This document shows positions 63,386 to 64,000 of a stretch of DNA of 64,000 bases, in pieces. How positions within the stretch are numbered: the stretch's first letter is position 1; each line of letters opens with the position of its first letter. A program made the position numbers and the translations under genes. This DNA comes from Terrirhizobium terrae (lineage in GTDB: Bacteria; Pseudomonadota; Alphaproteobacteria; Rhizobiales; Rhizobiaceae): contig NZ_CP104992.1 in the NCBI RefSeq assembly GCF_030323265.1, positions 3,199,501-3,263,500 on the forward strand. Direction: 5' to 3'. Under the pieces are notes generated by a model. The model worked only from the letters and a program-made list of their open reading frames with translations, made no database searches and was not told the DNA's origin.

Positions 63386-63648
63386 AGCAAGTGGCGTATT
63401 GCGACTTGCTTATGACACAAAAACATAGCAAATGGCGCGCAAGCGCGATTTGCGCCTGCTTCGCTATGGTGAAGCAGCGAGTTGCACAAGAATTTAAGGT
63501 GGGCCTTCGGGCCTGAAGACTGGAATAGGGTGCCTGCTGGAAGCGGTGCTCTCTTCGATCTTTGAAACCGGTGATCCGCCTTAGGTAAACGAACAACCCG
63601 TGCCATCACGTTTGGTATCGGGAGAACAGAAAACAAGGATAACGTCGA
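63386..63648 (+). promoter_or_regulatory. Leader of the S10 operon with two related palindromes
   Basis: No protein gene here. AAGCAAGT-N11-ACTTGCTT (63385-63411) and GCAAAT-GGCGCGCAAGCGCG-ATTTGC (63428-63453) are inverted repeats that share the outline GCAARTGGCG...GCGAYTTGC. A third palindrome, GATCGCGC-CA-GCGCGATC, lies nearby at 63280-63297. The rest probably holds the rpsJ promoter and leader. AAGGATAACG before ATG 63649 is the rpsJ ribosome site. Confidence 0.55.
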
Positions 63649-63957
63649 ATGAACGGCCAAAATATCCGCATTCGCCTTAAGGCATTCGATCACCGTATTC
63701 TCGACGCTTCTACGCGCGAGATCGTGTCGACGGCGAAGCGCACCGGAGCAAGTGTCCGGGGCCCCGTTCCGCTTCCGACCCGCATCGAGAAGTTTACGGT
63801 TAACCGGTCCCCCCACATCGACAAGAAGAGCCGCGAGCAGTTCGAGATGCGCACGCATAAGCGCCTTCTCGATATCGTTGACCCGACGCCCCAGACGGTG
63901 GACGCGCTGATGAAGCTCGACCTCGCCGCAGGTGTTGATGTTGAGATCAAGCTCTAA
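63649..63957 (+). CDS. rpsJ: 30S ribosomal protein S10
   Basis: A 102-residue S10 (NusE): NGQNIRIRLKAFDHRILDAS at the start, VRGPVPLPTRIEKFTVNRSP, and RTHKRLLDIVDPTPQTVDAL near residue 70. First gene of the S10 operon; the following rplC would lie beyond the window, where GAGAAGGATT at the very end looks like its ribosome site. S10 also joins the NusB antitermination complex. Confidence 0.98.
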   Translation: MNGQNIRIRLKAFDHRILDASTREIVSTAKRTGASVRGPVPLPTRIEKFTVNRSPHIDKKSREQFEMRTHKRLLDIVDPTPQTVDALMKLDLAAGVDVEIKL

Positions 63958-64000
63958 GACCTGGGTTTCGGCCAGGGTTTTGGACTGAGTGAGAAGGATT

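Overview
The window is a core-genome segment of an alphaproteobacterium of the order Hyphomicrobiales, most likely Rhizobiaceae (Rhizobium/Agrobacterium/Neorhizobium type). This rests on gene order (topA-dprA-plsY-pyrC'-pyrB; rne divergent from amiC-mrcA-prfB; tuf and tRNAs ahead of secE-nusG-rplKAJL-rpoBC; then rpsL-rpsG-fusA-tuf-rpsJ), on protein features such as a large insertion in the RNase E S1 region, and on high GC with strong GC3 codon bias. No prophage, CRISPR array, insertion sequence or rRNA gene was seen.

Layout. 1-5.5 kb: minus-strand topA (cut by the window edge), dprA-plsY, an intergenic palindromic repeat and the pyrB-pyrC' pair. 5.6-6.6 kb: a ribbon-helix-helix/PIN toxin-antitoxin pair with a perfect palindrome at its promoter. 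6.7-13 kb: AidB-type acyl-CoA dehydrogenase, AEC permease, TetR regulator, small membrane proteins, ruvX, a PhnA-like protein and a UPF0173 hydrolase. 13-19 kb: gatC-gatA and gatB (transamidosome) separated by GNAT acetyltransferases, a DUF1294 protein and a LysE exporter. 19-26 kb: more GNATs, the NDUFA12-like complex I protein, DUF2155, aat, accC-accB, aroQ and a DsbA-like oxidoreductase. 26-36 kb: rne, amiC, mrcA, prfB (with its programmed +1 frameshift) and nadK. 36-44.5 kb: cysQ, rlmB, four tRNA genes (Thr, Tyr, Gly, Trp), tuf copy 1 and two divergent KpsS-like capsule genes. 44.6-64 kb: the transcription/translation super-cluster secE to rpsJ, with a cytochrome c peroxidase and a small hypothetical gene between rpoC and rpsL.

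The genes mostly serve housekeeping: pyrimidine, NAD, lipid and aromatic precursor synthesis, peptidoglycan assembly, tRNA-dependent amidation, RNA decay, and the ribosome/RNA polymerase itself.

The strongest unexpected signal is a set of at least twelve single-base indels that break otherwise intact and mostly essential genes (topA, acyl-CoA dehydrogenase, ruvX, gatA, aat, accC, rne, prfB, both tuf copies, nusG, rpoB). They are not random. Six are insertions that turn a GANTC site, the CcrM methylation motif of alphaproteobacteria, into GAGATC on one strand. Three deletions are best explained as AGGGAG read as AGGAG. Both tuf copies carry the same lesion. I infer context-dependent consensus errors from single-molecule sequencing, not real pseudogenes, and I annotate the genes at their corrected extents. 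I found no convincing new biological system; the best biological leads are the pseudoenzyme PyrC', the toxin-antitoxin pair, the tuf 3'-end remnant, the divergent KpsS pair and the peroxidase insert in the rpoC-rpsL junction.
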